Assembly (NCBI GenBank): GCA_009692105.1
Contig: SHZS01000011.1
Coordinates: forward strand, 1-37,587
Direction of reading: 5' to 3'
From: Gemmatimonadota bacterium
Lineage (GTDB): Bacteria; Gemmatimonadota; Gemmatimonadetes; Longimicrobiales; Gaopeijiaceae
Length of the DNA: 37,587 bases
Of this stretch, positions 1-7,617 are shown one piece after another (the first letter of the stretch is position 1; each line of letters opens with the position of its first letter). The notes under the pieces are model-generated. The model did no database searches. It was given only the letters and a program-made list of their open reading frames with translations, and had not been told where the DNA came from. Made by a program: the position numbers and the translations under genes.

Positions 1-2
1 AG

Positions 3-911
3 TGGCCCAACACCGAGCACGGAATCAACGTTGACGATTCCGGTAATGTGTGGCTTGCCGGCAGCGGGGGCATGGACAATCAGATCCTCAAGTTCACGCG
101 GGATGGGAAGTTCCTCTTGCAGATCGGACACGCAGGTACAGGCGTAAACAACCTGAGCACTGAGAACGTGGCCGGGGCGGCCGACCTCTATGTTCACGAC
201 GAAACGAATGAGGTGTTCGTCGCCGACGGATACGGGAACCGACGCGTCATCGTGTTCGATGCGACCACGGGGGCGTTCAAGAGGATGTGGGGCGCGTACG
301 GGAATCCCCCCATCGATCAGGCGGACGATGAAGAGCCGTATGATCCTCGATTCTTCGGACTTCCGCACGGCATAAGGATTTCGAACGACGGGCTCGTGTA
401 CGTCTCGGACGCTCAGGGCATGCGTATCCAGGTGTTCACGGTCTCCGGGGAGTACCTGTTCGAGAAGATGATGGGCCGATACCCCGATGTAAATCCAGCC
501 GCCATGGCTGCGCGCGCCAACGACATGTCGTTCGGTGCGCCCAGCACGGACCTCATCACTGCCACCGCCGAGTTTCATCGGTCGGTCAGCCGAACGGCGT
601 TCTCGCCGGATGCAGCGCAGAAGTGGATGTTCGTCCTCGAGCGAAGCAACCATGAGGTCGTCGTGATAGAGCGTGCGACGTTCAAGGAGTTGTATCGCTT
701 TGGGACGTGGGGTGACGAGATCGGAGAGTTTTACGTGCTTCATGACATGACGGCAGACAATGCGGGCGACATCTACACCGTGGAAGTGAACGACATTGGT
801 GGAACGAGGAAGCGAACTCAGAAGTGGGTGTTGAGCGCGGGGACTGCGCCCACGCAGACTGCGGTCCCGGTGGTGTTTGGCTCCACGATATTCAGTGGGC
901 CTACTAATTAG
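3..911 (+). CDS. NHL-repeat six-bladed beta-propeller protein, 3' part
   Basis: The reading frame is open from the left edge, so the true start lies outside the window; the GTG at 48 is internal, because propeller-like sequence (EHGINVDDSGNVW) already precedes it. Repeated NHL-type blades are visible: NQILKFTRDGKFLLQIG, then ADLYVHDETNEVFVADGYGNRRVIVFD, then PHGIRISNDGLVYVSDAQGMRIQVF. Such propellers are usually exported or periplasmic and act as binding scaffolds or, in some families, as peptidyl-glycine lyases; no catalytic assignment can be made from this part. A strong intrinsic terminator follows the stop, so this is the last gene of its transcript. Fold is confident, function unknown. 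Confidence 0.85.
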   Translation, partial: WPNTEHGINVDDSGNVWLAGSGGMDNQILKFTRDGKFLLQIGHAGTGVNNLSTENVAGAADLYVHDETNEVFVADGYGNRRVIVFDATTGAFKRMWGAYGNPPIDQADDEEPYDPRFFGLPHGIRISNDGLVYVSDAQGMRIQVFTVSGEYLFEKMMGRYPDVNPAAMAARANDMSFGAPSTDLITATAEFHRSVSRTAFSPDAAQKWMFVLERSNHEVVVIERATFKELYRFGTWGDEIGEFYVLHDMTADNAGDIYTVEVNDIGGTRKRTQKWVLSAGTAPTQTAVPVVFGSTIFSGPTN

Positions 912-954
912 TTAAGGTCAGTTGACGCACGGGCTTCAGGTCAGCCCAGGCGAT

Positions 955-1197
955 ATGGGTAAAGAATTGAAGGATTCGGCGGGGGAGCCACTGCGGCCCC
1001 TGCCGAATCTTTTTTGTGCTCTTGTCGCGTCTCCGGCCTTTCGGACGATCATTGTGGGCGGGTTGCTCCTGTCGGGATGCGGCGAGTCGCCCCCAACGAC
1101 GCCGGGAATGGGGCGTCTCGACCTGAGCGGCACCGTCCGCTCGGCTTCGAACGGCGCGCCCATCGCGGAAGCATACGTCTCACTGTCGGATGTCGGG
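955..1197 (+). pseudogene. 5' fragment of a lipoprotein gene with a carboxypeptidase-regulatory-like domain
   Basis: The frame gives a hydrophobic segment ending in the lipobox LLLSGCG, then a short linker, then DLSGTVRSASNGAPIAEAYVSLSD, which looks like the first strands of a carboxypeptidase-regulatory-like beta-sandwich. Family resemblance stops abruptly at about 1197, where the plus strand becomes the antisense of a cupin gene, so the rest of the protein is missing. The start is uncertain: the in-frame ATG at 955 would be read through the terminator hairpin, and only a weak GTG lies closer to the lipobox. I read it as a truncated, probably dead gene created by a deletion or rearrangement; an assembly join is the alternative. 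Confidence 0.5.
971..1015 (+). terminator. Rho-independent terminator after the NHL gene
   Basis: Positions 973-985 pair with 997-1009 in a 13-bp stem with one G.T wobble, closed by an 11-nt loop, and a run of six T follows at 1010-1015. It lies about 60 bp after the NHL stop codon in the right orientation. This is the clearest intrinsic terminator in the window. Confidence 0.85.
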
Positions 1198-1199
1198 GA

Positions 1200-1445
1200 G
1201 GCCGGAGCCCAGACCACCTGGCCAGGGCCGGCCCCGAACCGCTCCTCGCCGACCGCGAACTCGCCCCTCCCCTCCTGGACGAGGTAGAACTTGTCCTGAT
1301 CGTTGTGCACGTGCTCCGCCTGGATCTGGCCCGGCTCCAGGCAGTTCAGCCCCAGCAGGAGCCGCTCGCTCCGGAAGAGCGTGCTCCTGAAGTGCCCGTC
1401 CTCCCGGGCTCCGACGTGCGCGCGATAGTTCGTGACGTGGCCCAT
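1200..1445 (-). pseudogene. 5' fragment of a cupin-domain gene
   Basis: On the minus strand an ATG at 1445 is preceded by GGAGG six bases upstream. It opens an 82-residue stretch typical of a small cupin: LEPGQIQAEHVHNDQDKFY (first metal motif with H45 and H47), then EGRGEFAVGEERFGAGPGQVVWAPA. The family's second motif, a conserved His just after this point, is absent; after residue 82 the frame runs into the antisense of the lipoprotein fragment, giving a non-cupin tail. The gene therefore kept its start and ribosome site but lost its 3' half. A truncated protein would lack a full metal site and is probably not functional. Confidence 0.6.
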
Positions 1446-1541
1446 CCCGATCCTCCGTTGGTGACGAATTGGCTGTCCTGGGAAATGTAGCCGACACAGG
1501 GCGGCAATCGAGCGTATTCGCCAGCTCGGACCCCGCTTGGG

Positions 1542-1569
1542 TTGATCGCGGTGGGGGACGCGCTACCTT
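1542..1569 (+). promoter_or_regulatory. Candidate promoter for the rnz-tyrA-aroA-cmk transcript
   Basis: A TTGATC -35-like hexamer is separated by 16 bp from TACCTT as a -10-like hexamer, about 75 bp before the rnz start. It lies in the only non-coding gap ahead of the long plus-strand block. The -10 resembles the TAGCTT hexamers seen before rpsA, the zinc-ribbon gene and dusB. Support is sequence only. Confidence 0.4.
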
Positions 1570-1644
1570 CTCTCCTCTCCCGTGCGCCGACGAGGTCTCG
1601 AACCCGGCCCACGCCCCCGGAGTAGGGCTTCCGAGCGCCGTTCC

Positions 1645-2571
1645 ATGATTCGAATCACTTTCCTCGGTACCTCCGCCTCGCGGCCGACCGTGGGCAGGAA
1701 TGTGAGCGCGGTGGCCCTCCAGCGGGGAGGTGAGGTCTTCCTCTTGGATTGCGGGGAGGGGACGCAGCGCCAGATGATGCGCTTCGGCACCGGCTTCAGC
1801 CTCGAGCACATCTTCATCTCTCACATGCACGCCGACCACTACCTCGGGGTGACTGGGCTTATTCGTACCATGGCGCTCCAGGGAAGGACCGAGCTGCTCG
1901 TGCTTTGCGCGCCGGCCGGGTCTCGGGGGACGCTTGAGGATGCGGTAAGGCTCGGGGGAGGGAACCGGACGGGCTTCCCCATCGAGATACTTGAGTTGGA
2001 GCCGGGCCAGAGGGTGCCGCGAGACGGGTACGACATCGAAGCGCTCGCCGTCCGCCATGGCACTCCCGCGCTCGGATATGCCCTCCGCGAACACGCTCGG
2101 CCTGGACGTTTCGACGTGGACAAGGCGCGGTCCCTGGGGGTCCCTGACGGACCCCTCTTCGGGAAGCTCCATGCCGGGGGGGCAGTCGAGGTGAACGGAC
2201 GGAGGATCGATCCAGCGGAGGTCGTGGGACCCCCGCGAGAGGGGCGTCTCGTCGTGTACAGCGGCGACACACGGCCGGCCCCCGAGCTTGTCGAGGCGGC
2301 GGCGGGGGCCGACGTCCTCATCCACGACGCGACGTTCTCGGAGGAAGAGGGGGACAGGGCGATGGAGACCTTCCACAGCACGGCCAAGGGAGCCGCCGAG
2401 GTGGCCCTCGGGGCGGGAGTTCGCCGTCTCTACCTCACGCATGTGTCGGCGCGGTACTCCGCGAATCCGCAGCCCCTCGAGCGAGAGGCGAAGGAGGTGT
2501 TCCCTGGGGCCGAGGTCGCATACGACGGCCTGGTGGTCGAGATCGGCTTCTCGCCGGATGGCGACGAATGA
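1645..2571 (+). CDS. rnz: Ribonuclease Z
   Basis: The 308-residue protein is an RNase Z of the metallo-beta-lactamase fold, the endonuclease that removes 3' trailers from tRNA precursors. The zinc motif reads H60-x-H62-x-D64-H65 in ISHMHADHYLG. Later metal-site segments are visible in YSGDTRPAPE (the GD motif), LIHDATF and LTHVSARY near the C-terminus. I start at the ATG opening MIRITFLGTSAS, where family similarity begins; the frame stays open upstream, but that extension is arginine-rich and non-homologous. Length fits the short bacterial RNase Z form. The ssrA gene in this window encodes no CCA at its end, so it needs CCA addition after 3' processing, a plausible substrate setting for this enzyme. 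The stop overlaps the tyrA start (ATGA). Confidence 0.93.
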   Translation: MIRITFLGTSASRPTVGRNVSAVALQRGGEVFLLDCGEGTQRQMMRFGTGFSLEHIFISHMHADHYLGVTGLIRTMALQGRTELLVLCAPAGSRGTLEDAVRLGGGNRTGFPIEILELEPGQRVPRDGYDIEALAVRHGTPALGYALREHARPGRFDVDKARSLGVPDGPLFGKLHAGGAVEVNGRRIDPAEVVGPPREGRLVVYSGDTRPAPELVEAAAGADVLIHDATFSEEEGDRAMETFHSTAKGAAEVALGAGVRRLYLTHVSARYSANPQPLEREAKEVFPGAEVAYDGLVVEIGFSPDGDE

Positions 2572-3404
2572 AGACGGTGGCGGTGGTGGGACTTGGGCTC
2601 ATGGGTGGCTCGCTCTGTCGCGCCCTCAAGGCCGATCCGAGGCCGCTTGCCGTTCTGGGCGTCGATTCGGATCCCGACCAGGGAAGGCGTGCGCTCGAGG
2701 CAGGTGCCTTGGATGAATTCTCTCCCTCCGCGGGCGACCTGCTTGGGCGAGCCGACGTGGTGGTCTACGCCACGCCTCTGGGCCGCGCGATCTCCCTGCT
2801 GCGGGAGCACAGCGGCCTGTGGAAGAAGGGTGTGCTGGTCACGGATCTTGTGTCCCTGAAGGCGCCGCTCATGCGCGTAGCGGCAACCGGCGGCTTCTCA
2901 GATCGCTTCGTGGGAGCTCACCCGATCTGCGGGGGCGAGGGCTCGGGGTTCGAGTCCTCGAGGGAGGGGCTCTTCCGGGGCGCCAGGATCTGGCTTTGCG
3001 CCGCGGAGGACGTGCCCGCTGAAACGCGTGACCGCGCCCGCTCGTTCTGGGCCGGCGTGGGAGGGGATCCGGAATGGATCGAGCCTCGGGCGCACGACGA
3101 GCGGATGGCGTGGGTCTCGCACCTCCCGCAGCTCGTTTCGAATGCGCTCGCTGGGGCTCTCGACTCGGCCGGCCTTCATCCGTCCCAGCTCGGTCCCGGG
3201 GGGCGCGACATGACGCGCCTTGCGGGGTCGAACCCCGAGCTCTGGAGGGACCTCTTGGAGGCGTCTGCGCCGGTTACGGGTGTCGGGCTCACCTCGGTCG
3301 CTCAGGCGCTGAAGGTTCTCGCGGATCTCCTGGCCAGACGGGACGTAGACCGGATCGCCGAATTCATGGAGCGCACACGGAAGTGGAGGGAGGGCGGCCC
3401 GTGA
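2568..3404 (+). CDS. tyrA: Prephenate dehydrogenase
   Basis: The 278-residue protein oxidatively decarboxylates prephenate to 4-hydroxyphenylpyruvate for tyrosine synthesis. An N-terminal Rossmann motif GLGLMGGSL (G8, G10, G13) binds the dinucleotide. The catalytic-region signatures are DLVSLKAPL, FVGAHPICGGEGSGFE (His and Gly-rich loop) and HDERMAWVSHLPQLVSNAL in the helical C-terminal domain. There is no fused chorismate mutase or ACT domain, so this is the simple form. It overlaps rnz by 4 bp and aroA by 4 bp, which suggests translational coupling, and joins two shikimate-pathway genes. Whether it prefers prephenate or arogenate cannot be read from the sequence. Confidence 0.9.
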   Translation: MKTVAVVGLGLMGGSLCRALKADPRPLAVLGVDSDPDQGRRALEAGALDEFSPSAGDLLGRADVVVYATPLGRAISLLREHSGLWKKGVLVTDLVSLKAPLMRVAATGGFSDRFVGAHPICGGEGSGFESSREGLFRGARIWLCAAEDVPAETRDRARSFWAGVGGDPEWIEPRAHDERMAWVSHLPQLVSNALAGALDSAGLHPSQLGPGGRDMTRLAGSNPELWRDLLEASAPVTGVGLTSVAQALKVLADLLARRDVDRIAEFMERTRKWREGGP

Positions 3405-4729
3405 TCGAGGTTCCGGGGGATAAGTCCATCAGCCACCGAGCCCTGCTCCTGAGCGTCCTGGCAGACGGTGAGAGCCGGCTGACCGGAGTGCTCACGGGGG
3501 AGGACTGCCGCAGCACGGCTTCCGTGCTCCGGGATCTTGGTGCGAGCCTGCCCCCCCTCCCGGGCGACGGCTCCGAGTTCCGCGTCCAGGGCGTTGGACC
3601 GCAGGGGCTGCGGAGTCCCTCGCGGGAGCTGGACTGCGGGAACTCGGGGACTACCGCGCGCCTGCTCCTGGGCCTCCTTTCCGGGCTCACGATCGAGGCG
3701 ACGCTCACGGGGGATGCGTCTTTGCGCTCCCGGCCCATGCGTCGGGTTACGGAGCCTCTCTCTCGCATGGGTGCGCGGTTCCAGGAGTTCGGAGTGGACG
3801 GACGTCTTCCGATCGGAGTATCGGGGGGGGCGCTTCGCTCCATCGTCTACACTAACCGAAGATCGAGCGCGCAGGTGAAGGGCGCCCTTCTTCTGGCCGG
3901 TGTGACGGGGGGTGTTGAGATCGAGATCTCAGAGCCAGCTCCTTCGCGCGACCACACCGAGCGGATGCTTCGGCGGCTCGGCGTCCGCGTGGACCAGGAG
4001 CGGACGCCGGACGGATGGAAGATCCACCTGACCAATCCGCCTGCTCGACTTCGCCCGCTCGATCTGCATGTGCCGGGCGACTTCTCCTCCGCCGCGTTCC
4101 TCATCGCATTCGGCCTCCTCGGGGGCGCGGGCGGCCCCCTTCGGATCCGGAATGTGGGGTTGAACCCCACCCGCACCGGGCTCCTCGATGTACTCGGCGA
4201 CATGGGAGCGGAGATCGAGGTCGAGAACCTCCGTGAGGAGACGGATCCCGCGGGGGAGCCCGCCGGGGACCTCGTCGTGACGCCCTCCGAGCTCCGAGGC
4301 GGATCGGTGGGAGGGGAGATGATCCCGCGGCTCATCGACGAGATCCCCGTCCTGGCCGTGCTGGCGACCCGCGCCCGAGGTACAACGGAGATCCGGGACG
4401 CCGCCGAGTTGCGGGTGAAGGAATCGGACCGCATCCGGGTCATGGCGGATAACCTCGGGCGGATCGGAGCCCGCGTGAGCGAGCTCCCGGACGGGCTTCG
4501 GATCGAGGGGGACCTGCGTCCGCTGGCGGGTCGGGTTGCCGCGCACGGGGACCATCGGGTTGCAATGGCGTTCGGGGTCTTGGGCGGCCTGGCGGGTCAT
4601 CGTATCCAGGTGGACGATCCGGCGGCCGCGGGAGTGAGCTTCCCGGGGTTCTGGGACTTGCTGGCAGAGCTTGGCCGCATGGACGGGGACGGAGGGGTAG
4701 CTGGCCGGGCCATGGCCCGGACGCCCTAG
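3401..4729 (+). CDS. aroA: 3-phosphoshikimate 1-carboxyvinyltransferase (EPSP synthase)
   Basis: This 442-residue enzyme joins phosphoenolpyruvate and shikimate-3-phosphate in the shikimate pathway. The GTG start opens straight into VPGDKSISHR (K8, S9, R13 bind substrates) and has a GGAGGGAGGG ribosome site just upstream within tyrA; a longer open frame upstream is only antiparallel-frame noise across tyrA. Other family segments are DCGNSGTTARLLLG, SLRSRPMRR, VPGDFSSAAFLIA, the catalytic DEIPVLAVLA, LRVKESDRI, and the C-terminal HGDHRVAMAFGVLGG. The length and both half-domains are normal. It overlaps tyrA by 4 bp, and its TAG stop shares one base with the GTG of cmk. Confidence 0.95.
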   Translation: MIEVPGDKSISHRALLLSVLADGESRLTGVLTGEDCRSTASVLRDLGASLPPLPGDGSEFRVQGVGPQGLRSPSRELDCGNSGTTARLLLGLLSGLTIEATLTGDASLRSRPMRRVTEPLSRMGARFQEFGVDGRLPIGVSGGALRSIVYTNRRSSAQVKGALLLAGVTGGVEIEISEPAPSRDHTERMLRRLGVRVDQERTPDGWKIHLTNPPARLRPLDLHVPGDFSSAAFLIAFGLLGGAGGPLRIRNVGLNPTRTGLLDVLGDMGAEIEVENLREETDPAGEPAGDLVVTPSELRGGSVGGEMIPRLIDEIPVLAVLATRARGTTEIRDAAELRVKESDRIRVMADNLGRIGARVSELPDGLRIEGDLRPLAGRVAAHGDHRVAMAFGVLGGLAGHRIQVDDPAAAGVSFPGFWDLLAELGRMDGDGGVAGRAMARTP

Positions 4730-5451
4730 TGAGCCGCCCTTCCACGGTTCCCACTGGTGCGGGTCCCGCTGGCCCCCAGATCGTGACGATCGACGGTCCG
4801 GCCGGGTCGGGAAAGTCGACCACCGCAGCCGTCGTGGCAGAGCGCCTAGGGCTCCGGCACCTGGATTCGGGGGCTCTCTATCGTGCCCTCACGCTCGCCC
4901 TCGTCCGAAACCGAATCCCGAGCGAGCGCTGGCCCCACCTCGATCGGGGGGAGCTAGCGGCGCTCGACCTGCGACTCGATCCGACACGCGGTGGCTTCGA
5001 GGTCCTGCTGGACGGGGCCTTCCCGGGCGCTGAGCTCCGCTCCCCGGGGGTGACTGAAAAGGTCTCGGTCCTGGCCCGTGTCCCGGAGGCCCGAGCGAGG
5101 CTTCTCGAGCTCCAGCGTAGCGCTCCCACGTACGGTGGGGTGGTCGCGGACGGCCGCGACATGGGGACTGTCGTTTTCCCGGAAGCGCCGCTGAAGGTGT
5201 TCCTCACGGCCACTCTGAGAACCCGGGCGAGGCGCCGTCTGCGCCAGGATGGGAAGGAGGAGGTTCCCCTCGCGGTGTCGGAGGAGAGCGCCCGGATCCA
5301 TGAGCGGGACTCGAGGGACGAGGAGCGTGCGGTGGCCCCCCTCCTCCGCCCCCCAGGCGCTCTGGTGATTGATACGACGGAGCTCACCTTCGAGGAGCAG
5401 GTCGAGCGGATTGTCAGGGCGGCCGCGAAGGCACTCGGGAGCGCTCGGTGA
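4729..5451 (+). CDS. cmk: Cytidylate kinase
   Basis: The 240-residue protein phosphorylates CMP and dCMP with ATP. The P-loop is GPAGSGKS at residues 23-30, followed by the substrate region LRHLDSGALYRALT. VADGRDMGTVVFPEAPLKVFLTA is the strongly conserved nucleotide-binding segment, and RIHERDSRDEERAVAPL is the lid region with catalytic arginines. The start is GTG sharing a base with the aroA stop. The roughly 16 residues before the P-loop domain are non-conserved. Gene order aroA-cmk-rpsA is common in bacteria, which supports the call. Confidence 0.94.
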   Translation: MSRPSTVPTGAGPAGPQIVTIDGPAGSGKSTTAAVVAERLGLRHLDSGALYRALTLALVRNRIPSERWPHLDRGELAALDLRLDPTRGGFEVLLDGAFPGAELRSPGVTEKVSVLARVPEARARLLELQRSAPTYGGVVADGRDMGTVVFPEAPLKVFLTATLRTRARRRLRQDGKEEVPLAVSEESARIHERDSRDEERAVAPLLRPPGALVIDTTELTFEEQVERIVRAAAKALGSAR

Positions 5452-5483
5452 GGGGCCATGCGTGGTGTGGGGCCGGGGCGGGG

Positions 5484-5505
5484 AGGTGGGTAGGCGCTCC
5501 CACCT
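5484..5505 (+). other. Hairpin between cmk and rpsA
   Basis: Positions 5484-5490 and 5499-5505 form a perfect 7-bp G/C-rich stem with an 8-nt loop, about 30 bp after the cmk stop. No T-run follows, so it is at best a weak or factor-assisted terminator or an mRNA end stabiliser. Confidence 0.3.
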
Positions 5506-5518
5506 GGGGCCGCATGGG

Positions 5519-5548
5519 TTGACCGACGAATCCCGCACGGAATAGCTT
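5519..5548 (+). promoter_or_regulatory. Promoter candidate for rpsA
   Basis: TTGACC, close to the -35 consensus, is followed after 18 bp by TAGCTT as -10. It sits in the 190-bp gap between cmk and rpsA and would give a leader of roughly 85 nt. A nearly identical stretch, TAGCTTTCA followed by G-rich sequence, recurs upstream of the zinc-ribbon gene at 10826, which makes a shared -10 element more likely. Confidence 0.55.
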
Positions 5549-5603
5549 TCAGGCTCGCAGAGAACTGAGCGTAACGTCCACGAGGACGAGCCTTCGCCCC
5601 TGG

Positions 5604-5629
5604 GTCCCGGCACCCGCACCCGCCGGGAC
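5604..5629 (+). promoter_or_regulatory. Leader hairpin just before rpsA
   Basis: Positions 5604-5611 pair perfectly with 5622-5629 (8 bp, 10-nt loop), ending 12 bases before the first rpsA start. S1 mRNA leaders in other bacteria are structured and autoregulated by S1; a similar role here is inferred from position only. Confidence 0.35.
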
Positions 5630-5641
5630 GGGGCAGAAAGG

Positions 5642-7513
5642 ATGTCCGCAGGCCTCCCGGTCGCTGTTCCGCACCCCGGGGGAGAGATCCGGAACCCGAT
5701 GTCCAATGACAGCGTAGACCGTTCCTCGCACGCCTTTCCCACCGGTGTGTCGCCCGAGCTCTTGATGGACCCGTACGGGGAAGAGGAGATGGACCTCTCC
5801 CGCGACGGCTTCGAGGCTCTCCTCAAGGAGTTCGGGGGAGAGATGCAGAATGCGCGCGAGGGAGAGATCGTAAAGGCAAGGATTCTCTCGCTCACGGCAA
5901 CCGCGGTCATTCTCGAATTCGGGTTCAAGAGCGAGGGATCGGTCCCTCTCGACGAGTTTAAGGATCCTTCATCCCTCTCCGTGGGGGACGAGGTGGAGGT
6001 CCTCCTCGAAAGCCTCGAGGACGATGACGGGGTCGTCGTCCTCTCGAAGCGGAAGGCGGACTTCCTCCGCGTCTGGGAGAAGATCAAGGAGGCGTATGAG
6101 AACGACCGTCCGGTCAAGGGTACGTTGGCCCGTAAGATCAAGGGCGGCGTGACCGTCGACCTCATGGGAGTGGACGCGTTCCTCCCCGGCTCTCAGATCG
6201 CGCTCCGCCGGGTCCCGAACATCGAGGACCTGCTGGGGGAGACGTACAAGTTCAAGATCATCAAGCTGAACAAGCGCCGGCGGAACATCGTGGTGTCGCG
6301 GCGCGTGATCCTCGAGGCCGAGCGGGTGAAGAAGAGGGAGAACCTGGTGAAGGAGCTCCTCGTCGGGCAGGTCCGCGAGGGGCTGGTGAAGAACATCACC
6401 GACTTCGGGGCCTTCATCGACCTCGGCGGGCTGGATGGGCTTCTCCATATTACGGATATGTCGTGGGGGCGCGTTGGCCATCCGTCCGAGGTGGCCCAGA
6501 TCGGCCAGACGGTGGACGTGAAGGTGCTGGACATCGACTGGGACCGGGAGCGGATATCCCTGGGGCTGAAGCAGCTCCTCCCCTATCCGTGGACGGACAT
6601 CGACAAGAAGTATCCCGTCGGATCTCGGGTGCGAGGAAAGGTCGTGTCGATCACGAACTACGGCGCATTCGTCGAGCTGGAGAAGGGGGTCGAGGGCCTC
6701 GTCCACATCTCCGAGATGTCCTGGACCCGGAACATCCGGCATCCTTCGAAGCTCGTCTCGATCGGGGACGAGATCGAGGCGGTGGTGCTTAAGGTGGATC
6801 CGAACGAGGAGAAGATCTCGCTCGGAATGAAGCAGATCGAGGAGGACCCGTGGCTCTTCCTCCCGATGCGCTACCCGACCGGGACCGTCCTCAGCGGCAA
6901 GGTGCGTAACCTCACCTCGTTTGGCGCGTTCGTCGAGATTGAGCCCGGCATCGATGGACTGGTGCACGTCTCGGACATGAGCTGGACCAAGCGAGTGGAG
7001 CACCCCTCGGAGGTTGTCGAGAAGGGGGCCGACGTCCAGGTCATGGTTCTGGACATCGACTCCGACCAGAAGCGGATATCGCTCGGTATCAAGCAGATGG
7101 TGGAGGATCCGTGGCCGGGGATCGCCGAACGATTCGCACCGGGGGTTGAGTGGGAAGGGAAGGTGAGCCGGCTCCAGGACAAGGGTGTCGTGGTCGATAT
7201 GGGAGACGACATCGAAGGGTTCATGCCTGCCTCCCACTCCGGTGTGGAGGACCAGAGCCGACTGGACGAGTATTACCGCCCGGGGGAGCCGGTGGACCTG
7301 AGGGTCCTCGAGTCCGACGCTGCGAATCGTCGAATTGTCCTCGAGGTCACGACGCTGCCGGAGCGGAAGCCGCGACCGGAGCCCGCCGAGCCGGTCTTGG
7401 AAGGCACGGGTGAGGCGCCCACGGGTGCCCTCGCAGGCGGGGAAGGTCCCGGGGTGGCCTCCGTGAGCGAAGGTGGAGGCGGCGAAGCCGCGGCGATGCC
7501 GGCCGGGGACTGA
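5642..7513 (+). CDS. rpsA: 30S ribosomal protein S1
   Basis: The 623-residue protein carries six S1 (OB-fold) repeats at roughly residues 73-140, 155-225, 243-312, 327-400, 413-487 and 498-570. It unfolds and docks mRNA on the 30S subunit. Repeats 3-5 are canonical (DFGAFIDLGGLDGLLHITDMSW, NYGAFVELEKGVEGLVHISEMSW, SFGAFVEIEPGIDGLVHVSDMSW); repeats 1, 2 and 6 are divergent, as in other S1 proteins. The tail after 570 is Gly/Ala/Glu-rich and unstructured. The start is ambiguous: the ATG at 5642 has an A/G-rich stretch directly against it, while the in-frame ATG at 5699 has a GGGGGAG about 14 bp away. Neither site is ideal, and the 19-residue difference is not conserved. Confidence 0.95.
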   Translation: MSAGLPVAVPHPGGEIRNPMSNDSVDRSSHAFPTGVSPELLMDPYGEEEMDLSRDGFEALLKEFGGEMQNAREGEIVKARILSLTATAVILEFGFKSEGSVPLDEFKDPSSLSVGDEVEVLLESLEDDDGVVVLSKRKADFLRVWEKIKEAYENDRPVKGTLARKIKGGVTVDLMGVDAFLPGSQIALRRVPNIEDLLGETYKFKIIKLNKRRRNIVVSRRVILEAERVKKRENLVKELLVGQVREGLVKNITDFGAFIDLGGLDGLLHITDMSWGRVGHPSEVAQIGQTVDVKVLDIDWDRERISLGLKQLLPYPWTDIDKKYPVGSRVRGKVVSITNYGAFVELEKGVEGLVHISEMSWTRNIRHPSKLVSIGDEIEAVVLKVDPNEEKISLGMKQIEEDPWLFLPMRYPTGTVLSGKVRNLTSFGAFVEIEPGIDGLVHVSDMSWTKRVEHPSEVVEKGADVQVMVLDIDSDQKRISLGIKQMVEDPWPGIAERFAPGVEWEGKVSRLQDKGVVVDMGDDIEGFMPASHSGVEDQSRLDEYYRPGEPVDLRVLESDAANRRIVLEVTTLPERKPRPEPAEPVLEGTGEAPTGALAGGEGPGVASVSEGGGGEAAAMPAGD

Positions 7514-7617
7514 GCGAGATCGCGCGGGACCCCGTGCACCTGGACGGTCGTCCGGCGCGCGGGCGAGTGCGCGGATGGGTTCCGGATCACCCTGCAGCTT
7601 CCGGAGAGGGAGTAGGC

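Noticed and set aside
3074-3400. N-terminal extension of the aroA frame across tyrA
   Set aside because: The extension is an out-of-frame reading of tyrA; EPSP synthase similarity and the ribosome site place the start at the GTG at 3401.
5969-7237. Long minus-strand frame across rpsA
   Set aside because: Antisense of repeated S1 domains; His/Leu/Asp-rich composition typical of shadow frames, no domain.
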